Shown here piece by piece: positions 36,121 to 45,872 of a stretch of 64,000 nt of DNA. The DNA lies in contig NZ_JAFHKM010000002.1 of NCBI RefSeq assembly GCF_016937515.1, positions 186,001 through 250,000 on the forward strand, written 5' to 3'. Source of the stretch: Cohnella algarum. Its GTDB lineage: Bacteria; Bacillota; Bacilli; Paenibacillales; Paenibacillaceae. Each line of letters starts with the position of its first letter. Position 1 is the stretch's first letter. A program made the translations under genes and the position numbers. The notes under the pieces were generated by a model, which worked only from the letters and a program-made list of their open reading frames with translations, was not told where the DNA came from and searched no databases.

Positions 36121-37285
36121 GGCGTCCCGGATCCAGGCCGTCGCCGTCCGCTTCTGCCGCCGTGGGTCCCGGGCCCGCCCTCCGGCTCGGCATCGCCCTC
36201 CTCGTCGCCTTCGCCGGAGGGCTGATCTGCTCGCTGGTCCGCCTGCCGGTTCCGTGGCTGCTCGGGCCAATGCTCGCGCTGCTTGCGGCCTCCAAGTTCA
36301 TACGAATCCCGCTTCGCTGGTCCGGCTCGCTGCGAAACGCGGGCATGATCATCGTCGGCTATTCGATCGGCATGTCGTTTACGTATCCGCTGCTCGCCGA
36401 AATGGCGCGCCAACTGCCGGCCATGCTGCTCATGACCGTGCTGACCCTGCTTGTGTCCGTTCTTTTTGCCGTCGTTCTGTCCCGCATGGGCGGGCTTACG
36501 TTTCCGACCGCGCTGACCGGATGCATCCCCGGGGGCCTGTCGCAAATGATCGTGCTCGCGGAGGAAATGGACAACGCGGACTTGACCGCCGTGTCGCTGC
36601 TGCAGGTCACCCGGCTCATGATGATCGTCATTTGCGTGCCCCTGCTGGCGTTCAGTCCGCTGTTTCATTTCGGCGCGGGCAGCGCGGGCCCGGGCGCGCT
36701 TGAAGAGGCCGCAGCCGACGTCGCGAGCTGGAGCGGATTGTTTCCGAACCTCTTCGTTTTCGCCGTCGTCGCGGTCATTTCCGCCTGGGGCGGGCAGAAA
36801 ATCAAGCTGCCCACCGCCATGATGCTCGGTCCCGTCATCGGCGTGGCGGCGCTGCATCTTTCCGGCTTCGAAGCTCCGGCTTTGCCGTCTGTCTTGCTGA
36901 ACGCCGCCCAGTTCATGATCGGGGCTACGTGGGCTTGCTTCTGAGGCCGGACAGCCTGTCTCGCAAATCGCTGCGGACGCTCGCCCTCGCCGTCGCGACC
37001 GGCGCCATGCTGATCGCCATAGCCGGAGGTTTGGCCTGGCTGCTCGGCAAGCTCCATCCGCTCAGCCCGCAAACGAGCTTCCTGAGCCTTGTGCCCGGCG
37101 GACTCGATCAAATGAGCCTGATCGCGCACGAGATCGGGGCGGACATGACGATCGTGGCCGGTTACCAGCTGTTCCGCGTGCTGTTTATCTTTTTCGCCGT
37201 TGCTCCGCTGCTCGGGTGGTACTTGCGCCGGCTGCAGCGCAAGGAGCGCTTGAGGCCGGACCGGGCCGGGCCGGCGAAGGCGTGA
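36117..37285 (+). CDS. AbrB-family duplicated membrane protein, frameshifted
   Basis: About 389 residues after repair. The protein has ten or so membrane helices in two repeated halves, each with a family motif: LLGPMLALLAA and CIPGGLSQMIVLAEE in the first, MMLGPVIGVAAL and LVPGGLDQMSLIAHEIGADM in the second. This is the AbrB/YdfT membrane family of unknown transport role. The GTG start overlaps the preceding stop by four bases. The frame breaks at the GGGG run 36921-36924; one more G gives FMIGGYVGLLLRPDSL, which matches the family. Short unrelated peptides result if the deletion is real. Confidence 0.75.
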
Positions 37286-37338
37286 TCGGGCAAGCAAGGC
37301 GCGTCGGCCTCGCCGCGTGCGGCCGAGAGGCAACGTGG

Positions 37339-37528
37339 CGACCCTGCAAGGGGCGCGTTGAGAAGTAAGCTTCGTCGAACCCGCAGGGTCGAGGCTGACT
37401 CCTCGCGCCGTTATTCGGGTGCGAAGCCCGGAATCGGAGGCGCGAAGAGCGAATAACGGCCCGCACCGGCCGTTATTTCGCAAAATGTGGGCACGCCACC
37501 GATTTAACGGCCTCCTCGCGCCGTTATT
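37339..37528. repeat. Intergenic inverted and direct repeats
   Basis: CGACCCTGC (37339-37347) pairs with GCAGGGTCG (37383-37391). GCCGTTATTCG (37407-37417) pairs with CGAATAACGGC (37450-37460). Further direct copies of the CCGTTATT core stand at 37470 and 37521, and CCTCGCGCCGTTATT occurs twice (37401 and 37514). No coding frame is supported between 37286 and 37692. Confidence 0.7.
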
Positions 37529-37638
37529 GCGTGGAAACCGGTGTCCGGGGGGCATAGAGCGAAGCTCGGGGAGCGCCGGAAGCGGCTGCCAACCTGCGGC
37601 GCATCTTTCCAGGAAAGCGCTGCGCGCAAAGCAAAGCA

Positions 37639-37694
37639 AAGAAGGCCCGCAAGCCGCAGCCCCTCGGGACTCGCGCGAGCCTTCTTCTTTTTTT
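37639..37694 (+). terminator. Terminator for the plus-strand genes, next to the chemoreceptor stop
   Basis: AAGAAGGC (37639-37646) and GCCTTCTT (37679-37686) enclose a GC-rich loop with an inner CTCGCGCGAG palindrome, and TTTTTTT follows at 37688. It reads as a plus-strand terminator and reaches the stop of the convergent chemoreceptor gene. Confidence 0.65.
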
Positions 37695-39405
37695 ATACCT
37701 TGAAATGCCCGGTCATATCCCGAAGCGTTCCGGACACCCCGTTCAGTCCGTCCGACGAAGCGGCGAACTCGCGCAGGGAGGCATTCTGCTCCTCCACCAT
37801 CGCCGACATCTGCTCCGCGAACGCCGACGTTTCCTCGGTCACCCGGCTGATTTCCTCCGCCGAACGGACGACGTGCCGGCTGCCCGCCGCGATTTGCTCG
37901 ATCGCCGACGCCGCTTCGATCACCCGCTCCGCCAGCGAGCCCACGCTTTCCACGACCGATTTGACGCTGCCGCCCGCTTCCTTGAGCGACGACGTGCCGT
38001 TGTATACGGCCTGCGCGCTGCCCGCCATCAACTCCACGATTTGCCCCACGCCCTCGTTCAGCTCGTCGAGCGTCGCGGTGATTTGCCGCGCGGATTCCGC
38101 CGTCTCGTCGGAAAGCTTGCGAATTTCCGCCGACACGACCGTGAAGCCGCGCCCGTGCGCTCCCGCTCGCGCCGCCTCGATCGCCGCGTTGAGCGCGAGC
38201 AGGTTCGTTTGCTTCGACACTTCGGAAATGTAGACCGCGATGTCCTGGATCCGGCCGGCCCGCCGGGACAGATCGCCGACGCTGCCCTGGATCGTGCCGA
38301 AAATCGTTTCGATCCGCTCGATCTCCTGCTGGGAACGGTCGAGGCTGACGCTGCCGCTGTCGGCGTCCTCGCGCGTCGCGCGGGCAAGCTCCGACACGTC
38401 CTGCGTGCGGGCGGCGACCTGCTCCAGCCCTTTCATCGTCTCCGCCATAATGGCGGAGATTTCCTGCGTCCGGGCCACCTGGCTCTCCGCGCCCTCCGCC
38501 ACGCGCCGCACCGCCTCGTTCACCTGGCCGTTGATGTCGAGCGCGCCGGCGGTTCCCGTCCGGATCGTCTCCGAAACGTCGGCCAGCTTGCCCGCTTGCT
38601 CGCGGATTTCCCGCATCATCGTTTGCAGGGAGGCCAGCAAGCCGTTCGTTTCCCGGCCCAGCTCCATCGTCTCGTCCGTCGCGCGGACCTGGATCCGCTT
38701 CGTCAGATCGCCGCCGGACCGGGCGATGTCGGCCACCGCCGCCGTCACCCGGCGGATGTTGACCGAGACGCTGCGGGAAACGATCCACGAAAAGGCGATC
38801 GTGAGCACCGTCAGCGCGCCGGCGAACGCGAACAGCAGCGTTTGCAGCTCGGACGTTTGCTTATGAAGCGAACCGACCCGCTGCTCCATCGCGTACTTGT
38901 CCGCCTGGCGCAGCCGGGACAGCTGCTCGCGCATGCCGTCCATCTGCTTTTGTCCGGCCGACTCCAAGGCGAACGCCCGGATATCCTCCAGACTTCGCGT
39001 GCCCGCCGGCACCTCCAGTTCCCGTTCCGCGATCGCGATCCACTGCTCGATGGACGCCGTCACGCTGTTCATCCGGCTAAGCTGGGCGTCTTCGCCCGCG
39101 AGCAGTCCCGCCAGCTGCTGCCCGTTCGCTTCCCATCTTGCGATCGCGGCCCGGACCGCCTCCTTGCTGCTCTCCTCGCCCGCGATCGCGTAGTCGCTCA
39201 AGCCCGCTTCCATGTCGGAGGCGTTTTTGTCGATTTGATAGCTCAGCTCCTGGATTTTCAGGTCGCGTTGGATCAACGTATCGATTTCCGTCTGCAGGCT
39301 TTCGATCGTCCGGGACACGACGAGGAGCGCCGAAGCGATAAACACCAGCAGCACGAGGTAACCGATCGTAATTTTGTAGCCGATTTTGAAGCGGAATTTT
39401 TTCAT
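37693..39405 (-). CDS. Methyl-accepting chemotaxis protein (class with CHASE3-like sensor)
   Basis: The 570-residue chemoreceptor has a membrane helix at about 12-32, an extracellular helical bundle to about 180 ([21 protein letters not shown] start), a second helix near 184-205, a HAMP domain, and a cytoplasmic signalling domain whose hairpin tip reads [23 protein letters not shown]. The tip contacts CheA and CheW. It ends normally in GHFKV. AAGGAAGG lies before MKKFRFK at 39405. No chemotaxis genes are adjacent. The helical sensor resembles a four-helix-bundle type; the ligand is unknown. Confidence 0.92.
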   Translation of the reverse strand: MKKFRFKIGYKITIGYLVLLVFIASALLVVSRTIESLQTEIDTLIQRDLKIQELSYQIDKNASDMEAGLSDYAIAGEESSKEAVRAAIARWEANGQQLAGLLAGEDAQLSRMNSVTASIEQWIAIAERELEVPAGTRSLEDIRAFALESAGQKQMDGMREQLSRLRQADKYAMEQRVGSLHKQTSELQTLLFAFAGALTVLTIAFSWIVSRSVSVNIRRVTAAVADIARSGGDLTKRIQVRATDETMELGRETNGLLASLQTMMREIREQAGKLADVSETIRTGTAGALDINGQVNEAVRRVAEGAESQVARTQEISAIMAETMKGLEQVAARTQDVSELARATREDADSGSVSLDRSQQEIERIETIFGTIQGSVGDLSRRAGRIQDIAVYISEVSKQTNLLALNAAIEAARAGAHGRGFTVVSAEIRKLSDETAESARQITATLDELNEGVGQIVELMAGSAQAVYNGTSSLKEAGGSVKSVVESVGSLAERVIEAASAIEQIAAGSRHVVRSAEEISRVTEETSAFAEQMSAMVEEQNASLREFAASSDGLNGVSGTLRDMTGHFKV

Positions 39406-39438
39406 CCGTTTGCCTTCCTTTCCGGTCACGGTGCCGGA

Positions 39439-40305
39439 TTAGCGGTTTTCCTTCACGTACCGGTTCCGCAGCGTGCCGATATGCTCGACGTACGCTTCGG
39501 TCACGTCCCCGTCCTTCAGCCAGACGGGCGGCTCGAACCCCATGCCGACTCCGGGCGGCGTGCCGGTGCTGATCACGTCCCCGGGCGAAAGCGTAATCGT
39601 CCGCGACAGGAACGAGACGAGATACGGAATATCGAAAATCAGAAAACCGGTGTCGGAATCCTGCATCGTCTTGCCGTTGAGCGCAAGCGACAGCCGCAGC
39701 TTGTGCGGATCGGGAATTTCGTCGCGCGTGGCGATGCAGGGCCCCATCGGCGCGAACGTGTCGATCGCCTTGCCCCGCGTCCATTGGCCTTCGGTCAGTT
39801 GCAGATCGCGGGCGCTGACGTCGTTGATGACGGTATAGCCGAAAACGTAGTCCATCGCGTCCTCCGCGGCAACGTTTTTGGCCGTGCGTCCGATGACGAC
39901 GGCGAGCTCGACCTCGTAATCGCACTGCTCCACTTCGGCGGGAATGACGACGTCGTCCTCCGGCCCGACGATCGAGTTGGCGTATTTCGGGAAAAGGACC
40001 GGCACTTTCGGCACCGCCATGTTCGATTCGGCCGCGTGATCGCGGTAATTCAGCCCGATGAAAATCATTTTGTCGGGATTGTGAAGCGGCGCCTTTAGCC
40101 TCACCTCGTCAAGCGGCAGCGTTTCCTCCCGCTCGGCGAGCGCTTCAAGATGCAGCGCGTAATCCGGCGATTCCGCGCAGCGGGCGATCAAATGCTTCAT
40201 GCTCGTACCTTCCGCGATCGGACGAACCCGGCCGTCGTCGGTAAAAGCTCCGAGCCATACGTTCTCTTCCGCGTCTCCGCGTTTGACGAATTGCACCCAT
40301 TTCAT
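39439..40305 (-). CDS. Fumarylacetoacetate hydrolase-family protein
   Basis: The 288-residue enzyme has the FAH fold: IFIGLNYRDHAAESN, PVLFPKYANSIVGPEDDVVIP, the metal ligands in CDYEVELAVVIG, and VFGYTVINDVSARDLQ. Members hydrolyse C-C bonds of diketo acids or decarboxylate or dehydrate keto acids; sugar-acid pathways use them on 2,4-diketo-3-deoxy acids. As last gene of the operon from 51.7 kb it could perform the terminal cleavage. GGAGG lies upstream of the ATG. Specific substrate not assignable. Confidence 0.85.
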   Translation of the reverse strand: MKWVQFVKRGDAEENVWLGAFTDDGRVRPIAEGTSMKHLIARCAESPDYALHLEALAEREETLPLDEVRLKAPLHNPDKMIFIGLNYRDHAAESNMAVPKVPVLFPKYANSIVGPEDDVVIPAEVEQCDYEVELAVVIGRTAKNVAAEDAMDYVFGYTVINDVSARDLQLTEGQWTRGKAIDTFAPMGPCIATRDEIPDPHKLRLSLALNGKTMQDSDTGFLIFDIPYLVSFLSRTITLSPGDVISTGTPPGVGMGFEPPVWLKDGDVTEAYVEHIGTLRNRYVKENR

Positions 40306-40321
40306 CCGTTTTTCCTCCGTT

Positions 40322-41320
40322 TCATCCCCATGCGACCGGTTCGCCGGTCGCGGCCGACCGCACGATGGCTTTCGCCACCTCGATGCCGTGCGCCGCGTCC
40401 TCGAACGAGACGATGTCCGGCGTCCGGCCGAGCAGCGCGCATTGGCACAAGTAGTCCAGCTGCTCCTTCAGCGCCCCGAACACCCGGCCGCCCTGATTTT
40501 GATGCACCGACAAATCCGTCGTCGTTCTCCCCGCCGCTCCGAGCAGATGAACGCCCGCCGCATCCGTATCGAAGCGGGCGATGCCCTTGTCCCCGATCAC
40601 TTCGGTATAATCGTGGATCGGGACGCCGGCGGCGTCGGGCGTCAGCCAATTGCTGTGCAGCACGGCCACGATGCCGTTTTCGAACGTCAGCTGCGCCCAC
40701 AGCACCTCGGGCGCCTCCGCCCCGGACAAAAAACGTCCGGACGCGTATACCCGCTTGACCCGGCTGTCCGCGTACCAGATCGCCTGGTCGAGGTCGTGCA
40801 CCGTCAGCTCGTACACGGTGTGCGTGCGCTTATAGGTGGAAAAGAGCGAGCTCCGGCGGGATCGCTTCATATATAAGGAAGCGACTTCTCCCAATTCTCC
40901 CGTGCGAATCATATGGCGAACCTGCGCGTACTTCGGCTCGAAGCGCAGCAGGTGGCCGGGCGCAAGCCACGTCCCGGCTTTCGCGGCCGCCTCGAGCATC
41001 GTTTGCGCCTCGTCCGGGTCGGTCGTCACCGGCTTTTCGACGAGAACGTGCTTTCCGGCTTCCAGCGCCAGCAGCGTCGGCCGCAAATGGTTGCGCTCGA
41101 ACGTGACGACGCTGACGAGCTTGATCTCCTCATGCCGAAGCAGTTCCTCCGGAAGCTCGTACGCCTGCGGGACGCCGTGCCGTTCGACGGCCTCGCGCCG
41201 CCGCCGCGGATCGGCGTCGCATACGGCAACCACTTCGACGAAAGGCAGCGCCCGATAAGCCTCCAAATGGCAAGCGCCCCAATCTCCGAAACCGATGATG
41301 CCGACTTTGAGTTTTTCCAT
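40322..41320 (-). CDS. Gfo/Idh/MocA-family oxidoreductase
   Basis: The 332-residue dehydrogenase has an N-terminal NAD(P)-binding fold (VGIIGFGDWGACHLEAY) and EKPVTTDPDEAQ, where the lysine of the EKP motif takes part in catalysis. A C-terminal alpha/beta domain has HDLDQAIWYADS. Members oxidise hydroxyls of sugars or inositols. It lies 7 bases downstream of the alcohol dehydrogenase gene, in the same operon. The substrate is unknown. Confidence 0.88.
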   Translation of the reverse strand: MEKLKVGIIGFGDWGACHLEAYRALPFVEVVAVCDADPRRRREAVERHGVPQAYELPEELLRHEEIKLVSVVTFERNHLRPTLLALEAGKHVLVEKPVTTDPDEAQTMLEAAAKAGTWLAPGHLLRFEPKYAQVRHMIRTGELGEVASLYMKRSRRSSLFSTYKRTHTVYELTVHDLDQAIWYADSRVKRVYASGRFLSGAEAPEVLWAQLTFENGIVAVLHSNWLTPDAAGVPIHDYTEVIGDKGIARFDTDAAGVHLLGAAGRTTTDLSVHQNQGGRVFGALKEQLDYLCQCALLGRTPDIVSFEDAAHGIEVAKAIVRSAATGEPVAWG

Positions 41321-41327
41321 GTCCGAC

Positions 41328-42356
41328 TCAGCCCCCGTTCACCGACAGAAAAATTTTGCCGTTTCGGACTTTGCCGGACGTCAAATCCCGGAACGCTTCG
41401 TCCCCTTGCGAAAGAGGACGCACCTCGGTCCAGCCCTCCTCGGTCACGCGACCTTGCGCGAGCAGGTCGACCGCGTCGCGGAAGTCCTGGGCCGTGTAGC
41501 AGAACGAACCGAGCACTTCGATTTCGCTGCGGATCAAATGATTGATTTTCAAATTCGTCTCGTCGATGCCGAGGCCGATGTTCATGACGGTTCCCGCGGG
41601 GTTGACCAGGCCGAGCGCCGCCGCCCGCGTCGGCTGGAAGCCGGCCGCGTCGATGACGACGTCGATCCCCTTCTCTCCCGCTAGCTTCGCGACGGATGCG
41701 GCCAGGTCGGACGACGCCGGATTGACGATTTCGTCCGCCGCGACGCCAAGCGCGATCGCAAGCCGCTCGTCCTGCGTGTCCGCGACGATGATGCGATCCG
41801 CGCCGAGCTGCCTCGCGACTTTGGCGCACAGCAGCCCGATGCCGCCCGCGCCGAAGACGAGCACGTTCGGAGCGAAGTGCCGCTGCATGGCGCGGCGGGT
41901 CGCCCGCAGCGAGCAGGCGAGCGGCTCGGCCAGCGCGGCCCGATAAGCGCCAAGCTCCTCCGGCACGGGCACGACGCCCGAAGCGGGCACCACGACCCGT
42001 TCGCCGAAGGCGCCCGGCCGGTGAATGCCGACGATGCTGCGGGACGCGCACAGCTGCGTGTGCCCTTTGCGGCAGGACGCGCAGACGCCGCACGAGGAGA
42101 GCGGGTTTACGACGACTTTCTGTCCCGCCGCGAGCCCCGTCACCCGGGCGCCGAACGATACGACGCGCCCGCAAAACTCGTGCCCCATGACGAGCGGCGG
42201 CACGCGCAGGCTGTTGTGGCCGAGGTAGCCTTCCAGCTCGGAGCCGCAGATGCCGACCGCCTCTACCTGGATCAACACTTCGTCTTCCTTGGGCGCCGTT
42301 TCCGGCAGTTCCGCATATTCCATCTTTTCCGGTTCGGTCCATACTAAAGCTTTCAT
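41328..42356 (-). CDS. Zinc-dependent alcohol/polyol dehydrogenase
   Basis: The 342-residue medium-chain dehydrogenase has the catalytic zinc site (GICGSELEGYLGHN and MGHEFCG), the four structural-zinc cysteines in CGVCASCRKGHTQLC, and the cofactor loop VFGAGGIGLLCAKVA. It resembles sorbitol, galactitol-phosphate and threonine dehydrogenases. AAGGAGGAGG precedes the ATG. It probably oxidises a secondary hydroxyl of the compound handled by this operon. Confidence 0.9.
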   Translation of the reverse strand: MKALVWTEPEKMEYAELPETAPKEDEVLIQVEAVGICGSELEGYLGHNSLRVPPLVMGHEFCGRVVSFGARVTGLAAGQKVVVNPLSSCGVCASCRKGHTQLCASRSIVGIHRPGAFGERVVVPASGVVPVPEELGAYRAALAEPLACSLRATRRAMQRHFAPNVLVFGAGGIGLLCAKVARQLGADRIIVADTQDERLAIALGVAADEIVNPASSDLAASVAKLAGEKGIDVVIDAAGFQPTRAAALGLVNPAGTVMNIGLGIDETNLKINHLIRSEIEVLGSFCYTAQDFRDAVDLLAQGRVTEEGWTEVRPLSQGDEAFRDLTSGKVRNGKIFLSVNGG

Positions 42357-42377
42357 CGCGTGCGCCTCCTCCTTGTT

Positions 42378-43498
42378 TTACAGACAGTCCGGAAGTTGGC
42401 CGATCAGCGTTTCCACGTCGGCCGAATCGTTGAAGGCGTGCACGGAAATGCGCACCCTGCCGTCTCCGCCCATGACGTAAATGCCCCGCTGCCTGAGCCT
42501 GGCGGCGACCGCTTCGGCCTCGTCGTGGCGGAAGGTGATATTGCCCGCGCGCCGCCCGGCGTCCGGGGGCGTCGTCACGTCCAGCTTGAGCGAAACGAGA
42601 AACGGAATGAGCACGTCGCCGAGCGCGGCGACGTGTCGCTCGACGTTGCCGATTCCGACGTCGAGCAGCAGCCGGGTCGAGCGCTCCAGCGCGTAAACCG
42701 TCGGATACGCCGGGTAGCCCAGCTCGAAGCGCCGCGCGTCCGGCTGGAAGGCGAACGTTTCGAACCGGTCGGAGCCGTCCGGATTGTCGGCCACGCTGCG
42801 CCAGCCGACGTAGGCCGGCATCATATGGGCCGTCCGCTTCGGGTTGACGGCCAGAATGCCGCCTCCGTGCACCGACAACAGCCATTTGTAGGAGCTGGCG
42901 ACGACGAAATCCGCCATCGACGCGTCGACGGGAACGACGCCGAGCGACTGCGTCGCGTCGAGCAGCAGCAGGGCGTCGGTCTTCGCGATGCGCTCGTACA
43001 GCTTCCGGTAATCGAACCGAAAGCCGTTCAAGTAGCTGACGTGGCTCGTCATGACCAGCTTCGTGCGGCCGTCGACCCGGCTTAAAATATCGGCCTCGTC
43101 GACTTCCCAGTCGCGGTGCTGCACGACTCTGACCTCCACGCCGTCGCGTTTAAGCGCAAGCCAGGGGAGCACGCCGGACGGAAACTCGAGCACGTGAAGC
43201 ACGACATTGTCCCCGGCGCGAGCGCCAGCGCCCGCGAAATCATGGAGATCGCCTCCGAGGAACTGGACATGAGCGCAATGTGCTCCGGCCGGCTGCCGAG
43301 CAGCTCGGCCAGATTCCGCTTGCAGCTCCGTTCCGTCTCCGCGTTGCGGTCCCGTCCGCCGGGCCCGAGACTGCGGACGGTCATATACTCCGTCACCGCC
43401 TTGAGCACTTCGCGGTGGGTCGGCGTTTCCGCTCCGCTGTAAAACCAGGAACAGCGCTCCAGGCCGATAAAATCGTTTTTGTCGATCAATGCTTTCAT
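42378..43498 (-). CDS. Class V aminotransferase-like PLP enzyme, frameshifted
   Basis: About 373 residues after repair. The N-terminal part (LERCSWFYSGAETPTHREVLKA, then SSSSEAISMI for PLP phosphate) and the C-terminal part (LLLDATQSLGVVPVD with the PLP aspartate, VASSYKWLLSVHGGG with the Schiff-base lysine) are in different frames. They join at a GGGG run (plus-strand C run 43211-43214): one extra G gives LALAPGDNVVLHVLEF. The family includes cysteine desulfurases, isopenicillin-N epimerase-like enzymes and aminotransferases. With RidA in the operon, an imine-releasing eliminase or aminotransferase role is plausible. Confidence 0.75.
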
Positions 43499-43515
43499 CG
43501 GGGTTTGTCCCTCCG

Positions 43516-44253
43516 TTATAGGTTGGGCGGCACATCCAGCCGCTCGAAGCACAGGTGCGCCCGCTCGATATGCGCAAACGCCCGGGAGAGCAGAAACGGC
43601 CCGTGGCCGGGGAACAGCCGGTCGGCGCGAAGCCCGTGAAGCTTCGCCACCGTAGCGGCGTATTCGTCGATGATGCAATCCCATACGTTCTGAATGACGA
43701 CTTTGCCGCCGGCGAATACGGTGTCGCCCGCAAACAGGCTGCGCCGCTCCCCTTCGTCCCACAGCAGGCAGATGTGGCCTCTGGAATGGCCCGGACTGTC
43801 GAGGACGCGAAGCGCAAGATCGCCGACGGCCACGAGGTCGCCCTCCCGGACTTTGCGCGAGATCCGGCAAGCGGGAAAGGCAAAATCCGGCGGATAGACG
43901 CCTCCCCGCTGCGCATGCCGGAGGCTCGTCTTGTCCATGTCGCCGCTCTCCAGCCATGCGGCCGCATCCGCGGCGGCAACGACCTCCATCCCGTACGTCC
44001 GTTCGAAATAAGCCGCCCCGGCGGCGTGGTCCGCATGCGCATGGGTCAAAATCAGCGTTTTAATCCGGTCCATGCCGAAGCCGGCGGCGGCGATGTTGGC
44101 CTCGATCCGTTCCGGATCGACGCCTCCGCCGGCGTCGATGAGGGCGCATTGCTCCCCGCCGTCCAGCAAATAGACGTTGCAGTCGGTCGGGTCGCTCAGC
44201 TCCATGCCGAACTTTCCGCTCCCGACCAAATAAACCCGATCGGCGATTTTCAC
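43516..44253 (-). CDS. MBL-fold metallo-hydrolase, glyoxalase-II-like
   Basis: The 245-residue protein has the canonical binuclear site LTHAHADHAAG near residue 70, DSPGHSRGHICLL, FAGDTVFAGG and a final FPGHGP. Glyoxalase II and quorum-quenching lactonases share this pattern. The start is a GTG with AAGGGGGAG upstream. It lies between ridA and the PLP-enzyme gene. It might hydrolyse a lactone or thioester intermediate of the pathway; this is inference. Confidence 0.88.
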   Translation of the reverse strand: MKIADRVYLVGSGKFGMELSDPTDCNVYLLDGGEQCALIDAGGGVDPERIEANIAAAGFGMDRIKTLILTHAHADHAAGAAYFERTYGMEVVAAADAAAWLESGDMDKTSLRHAQRGGVYPPDFAFPACRISRKVREGDLVAVGDLALRVLDSPGHSRGHICLLWDEGERRSLFAGDTVFAGGKVVIQNVWDCIIDEYAATVAKLHGLRADRLFPGHGPFLLSRAFAHIERAHLCFERLDVPPNL

Positions 44254-44277
44254 CGTCGCTCCCCCTTGCCGTCGCGT

Positions 44278-44667
44278 TCATTCCGGTATATAGGCTACGC
44301 ATTCGATCTCCACCCGCATGCCGGGCGGAAACTTGCCGATCTCGACCGTGCTGCGGGCCGGCGGGTCCTGCTTGAAAAAGCTTGCGTATACCCGATCGTA
44401 CTCCGCGAACGCGTCCAAGTCGTCCAGGAAAGCCGTCACTTTCAGCACGTGATCGAGGGAAGAGCCCGCTTCCCGCAAAATTTCCGCCATATATTCAAGC
44501 ACCAGTTTCGTTTGGGCGGCCATATCGCCGGGGTGCTTGACGGTTTTGGACCCGAGCTCGAACGGACACGTTCCCGCCACGTACACCGTGTTGCCGAATT
44601 TGACCGCTTGCGAATAGCTGCCCGCCGGCTGCGGGGCTTTGTCGGTGCGGATGATTTCCTTGTTCAT
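44278..44667 (-). CDS. ridA: RidA-family enamine/imine deaminase
   Basis: The 129-residue trimer-forming protein matches RidA (YjgF): QPAGSYSQAVKFGNTVYVAG, and the substrate arginine in PPARSTVEIGKFP followed by VEIECVAYIPE. RidA proteins hydrolyse reactive 2-imino acids produced by PLP enzymes. Placement next to a class V PLP enzyme suggests a dedicated copy. AAAAGGAG precedes the ATG. Confidence 0.92.
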   Translation of the reverse strand: MNKEIIRTDKAPQPAGSYSQAVKFGNTVYVAGTCPFELGSKTVKHPGDMAAQTKLVLEYMAEILREAGSSLDHVLKVTAFLDDLDAFAEYDRVYASFFKQDPPARSTVEIGKFPPGMRVEIECVAYIPE

Positions 44668-44729
44668 CGAAAAGCTCCTTTTTCATCAAAAAATTTCGGA
44701 AACGGCCTCCCGTTTCCCGCTCTTGGGCT

Positions 44730-45872
44730 TTAGCGGAACGTTCGCGCCAGCTCCATGTAAAACTCGGTCGCCCGCTCGACGTCGGACACGGCGACCCATT
44801 CCTCGCGGGAGTGGGCCTGGGCGATCGAGCCCGGTCCGTAGACGATGCTGGGGATGCCTTTGATTCCCTGCAGCTTGCTTGCATTGCTGCCGTACGTTTC
44901 TCCGAATACGCCGCTATTCAGGCCGAGCGCCGAAGCCGCGTCCCGCGCGCGCCGCACGAGCGGGTTGCCCGGCGGCGTATGGAGCGCCCAATCGAGCAGC
45001 AGCGGCTCGATCGCGCATTTGATTCCTTGCGCCGCGCACCATCCTTGCAGCTCCTCCTCGATATCCGCCAGCACCCGATGCGGATTTTCGCCGGGGACGA
45101 TCCGGCGGTCCACCTCGATGACGCAGCTTTCGGGCACGATGTTGATTTGCTTTCCGCCGCGGATCGTCCCGATGGACAAGGTTGCCGGACCGCACAGGGC
45201 GTCGCTGAGGCGCCCGAGCTCCGGCGTCATTTTTTCCTGCAAATATTGAACGATTTTCGCCATCGACACGATGGCGTTTTCCCCCTCGTGAGGAACGGAG
45301 CTGTGCGCCGATTTGCCGAACGTCCGCACGGCGAAACGAACGCAGCCCTTGTGCGAGGCGACGATTTTCAGCTCGGTCGGCTCGCCGACGACCGCGGCCG
45401 ATATCGGCATGTCCAGCTCCAGAAATTTAAGCAGTCCGGTAAACGCATGCTCCTCGTCGACGGACGCGCATAAGACGAGGTCGCACCTCAGCAGCTCGGG
45501 ATAGCGCGCGCACTGCTCCATCGCGTACATCATCGCCGCAAGCGAACCCTTCGTATCGCAGGCTCCCCTGCCGAACAGCCGCCCGTCGCGGATGGCCGGC
45601 ACGAGCGGCCGCTCCATGCTGCCGAGCGAAACGGTGTCCATATGGGCCTCGTACAACAGCACGGAATCGGGGTGTCCCGTCCTCAGCTCGACGATCAGGT
45701 TGTCCCTTCCTTCGGCGACCGGCTGCCTTCGCACCGGCAGGCCGATCCGCCGAAAAAAACGCTCGATATAACGGGAAAGCTCCATTTCGCCGTTCGCCCC
45801 GTCCCCGTAGTGCGGGTTGACGCTCTGAATGCGGACGAGGTCCTCCAAAATATCGATGACCGGATGCTTCAT
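44730..45872 (-). CDS. M20-family amidohydrolase (ArgE/DapE type)
   Basis: This 380-residue zinc hydrolase shows YEAHMDTVS (metal His and Asp), GRGACDTKGSLAAMMYA, the catalytic-metal ASVDEEHAFTG and GEPTELKIVASHKG before the dimerisation domain. A SNASKLQ and a late H in IAQAHSREEW complete the site. It would remove an acyl or aminoacyl group from an amine. The start overlaps the stop of the hydrolase gene by four bases. Confidence 0.88.
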   Translation of the reverse strand: MKHPVIDILEDLVRIQSVNPHYGDGANGEMELSRYIERFFRRIGLPVRRQPVAEGRDNLIVELRTGHPDSVLLYEAHMDTVSLGSMERPLVPAIRDGRLFGRGACDTKGSLAAMMYAMEQCARYPELLRCDLVLCASVDEEHAFTGLLKFLELDMPISAAVVGEPTELKIVASHKGCVRFAVRTFGKSAHSSVPHEGENAIVSMAKIVQYLQEKMTPELGRLSDALCGPATLSIGTIRGGKQINIVPESCVIEVDRRIVPGENPHRVLADIEEELQGWCAAQGIKCAIEPLLLDWALHTPPGNPLVRRARDAASALGLNSGVFGETYGSNASKLQGIKGIPSIVYGPGSIAQAHSREEWVAVSDVERATEFYMELARTFR

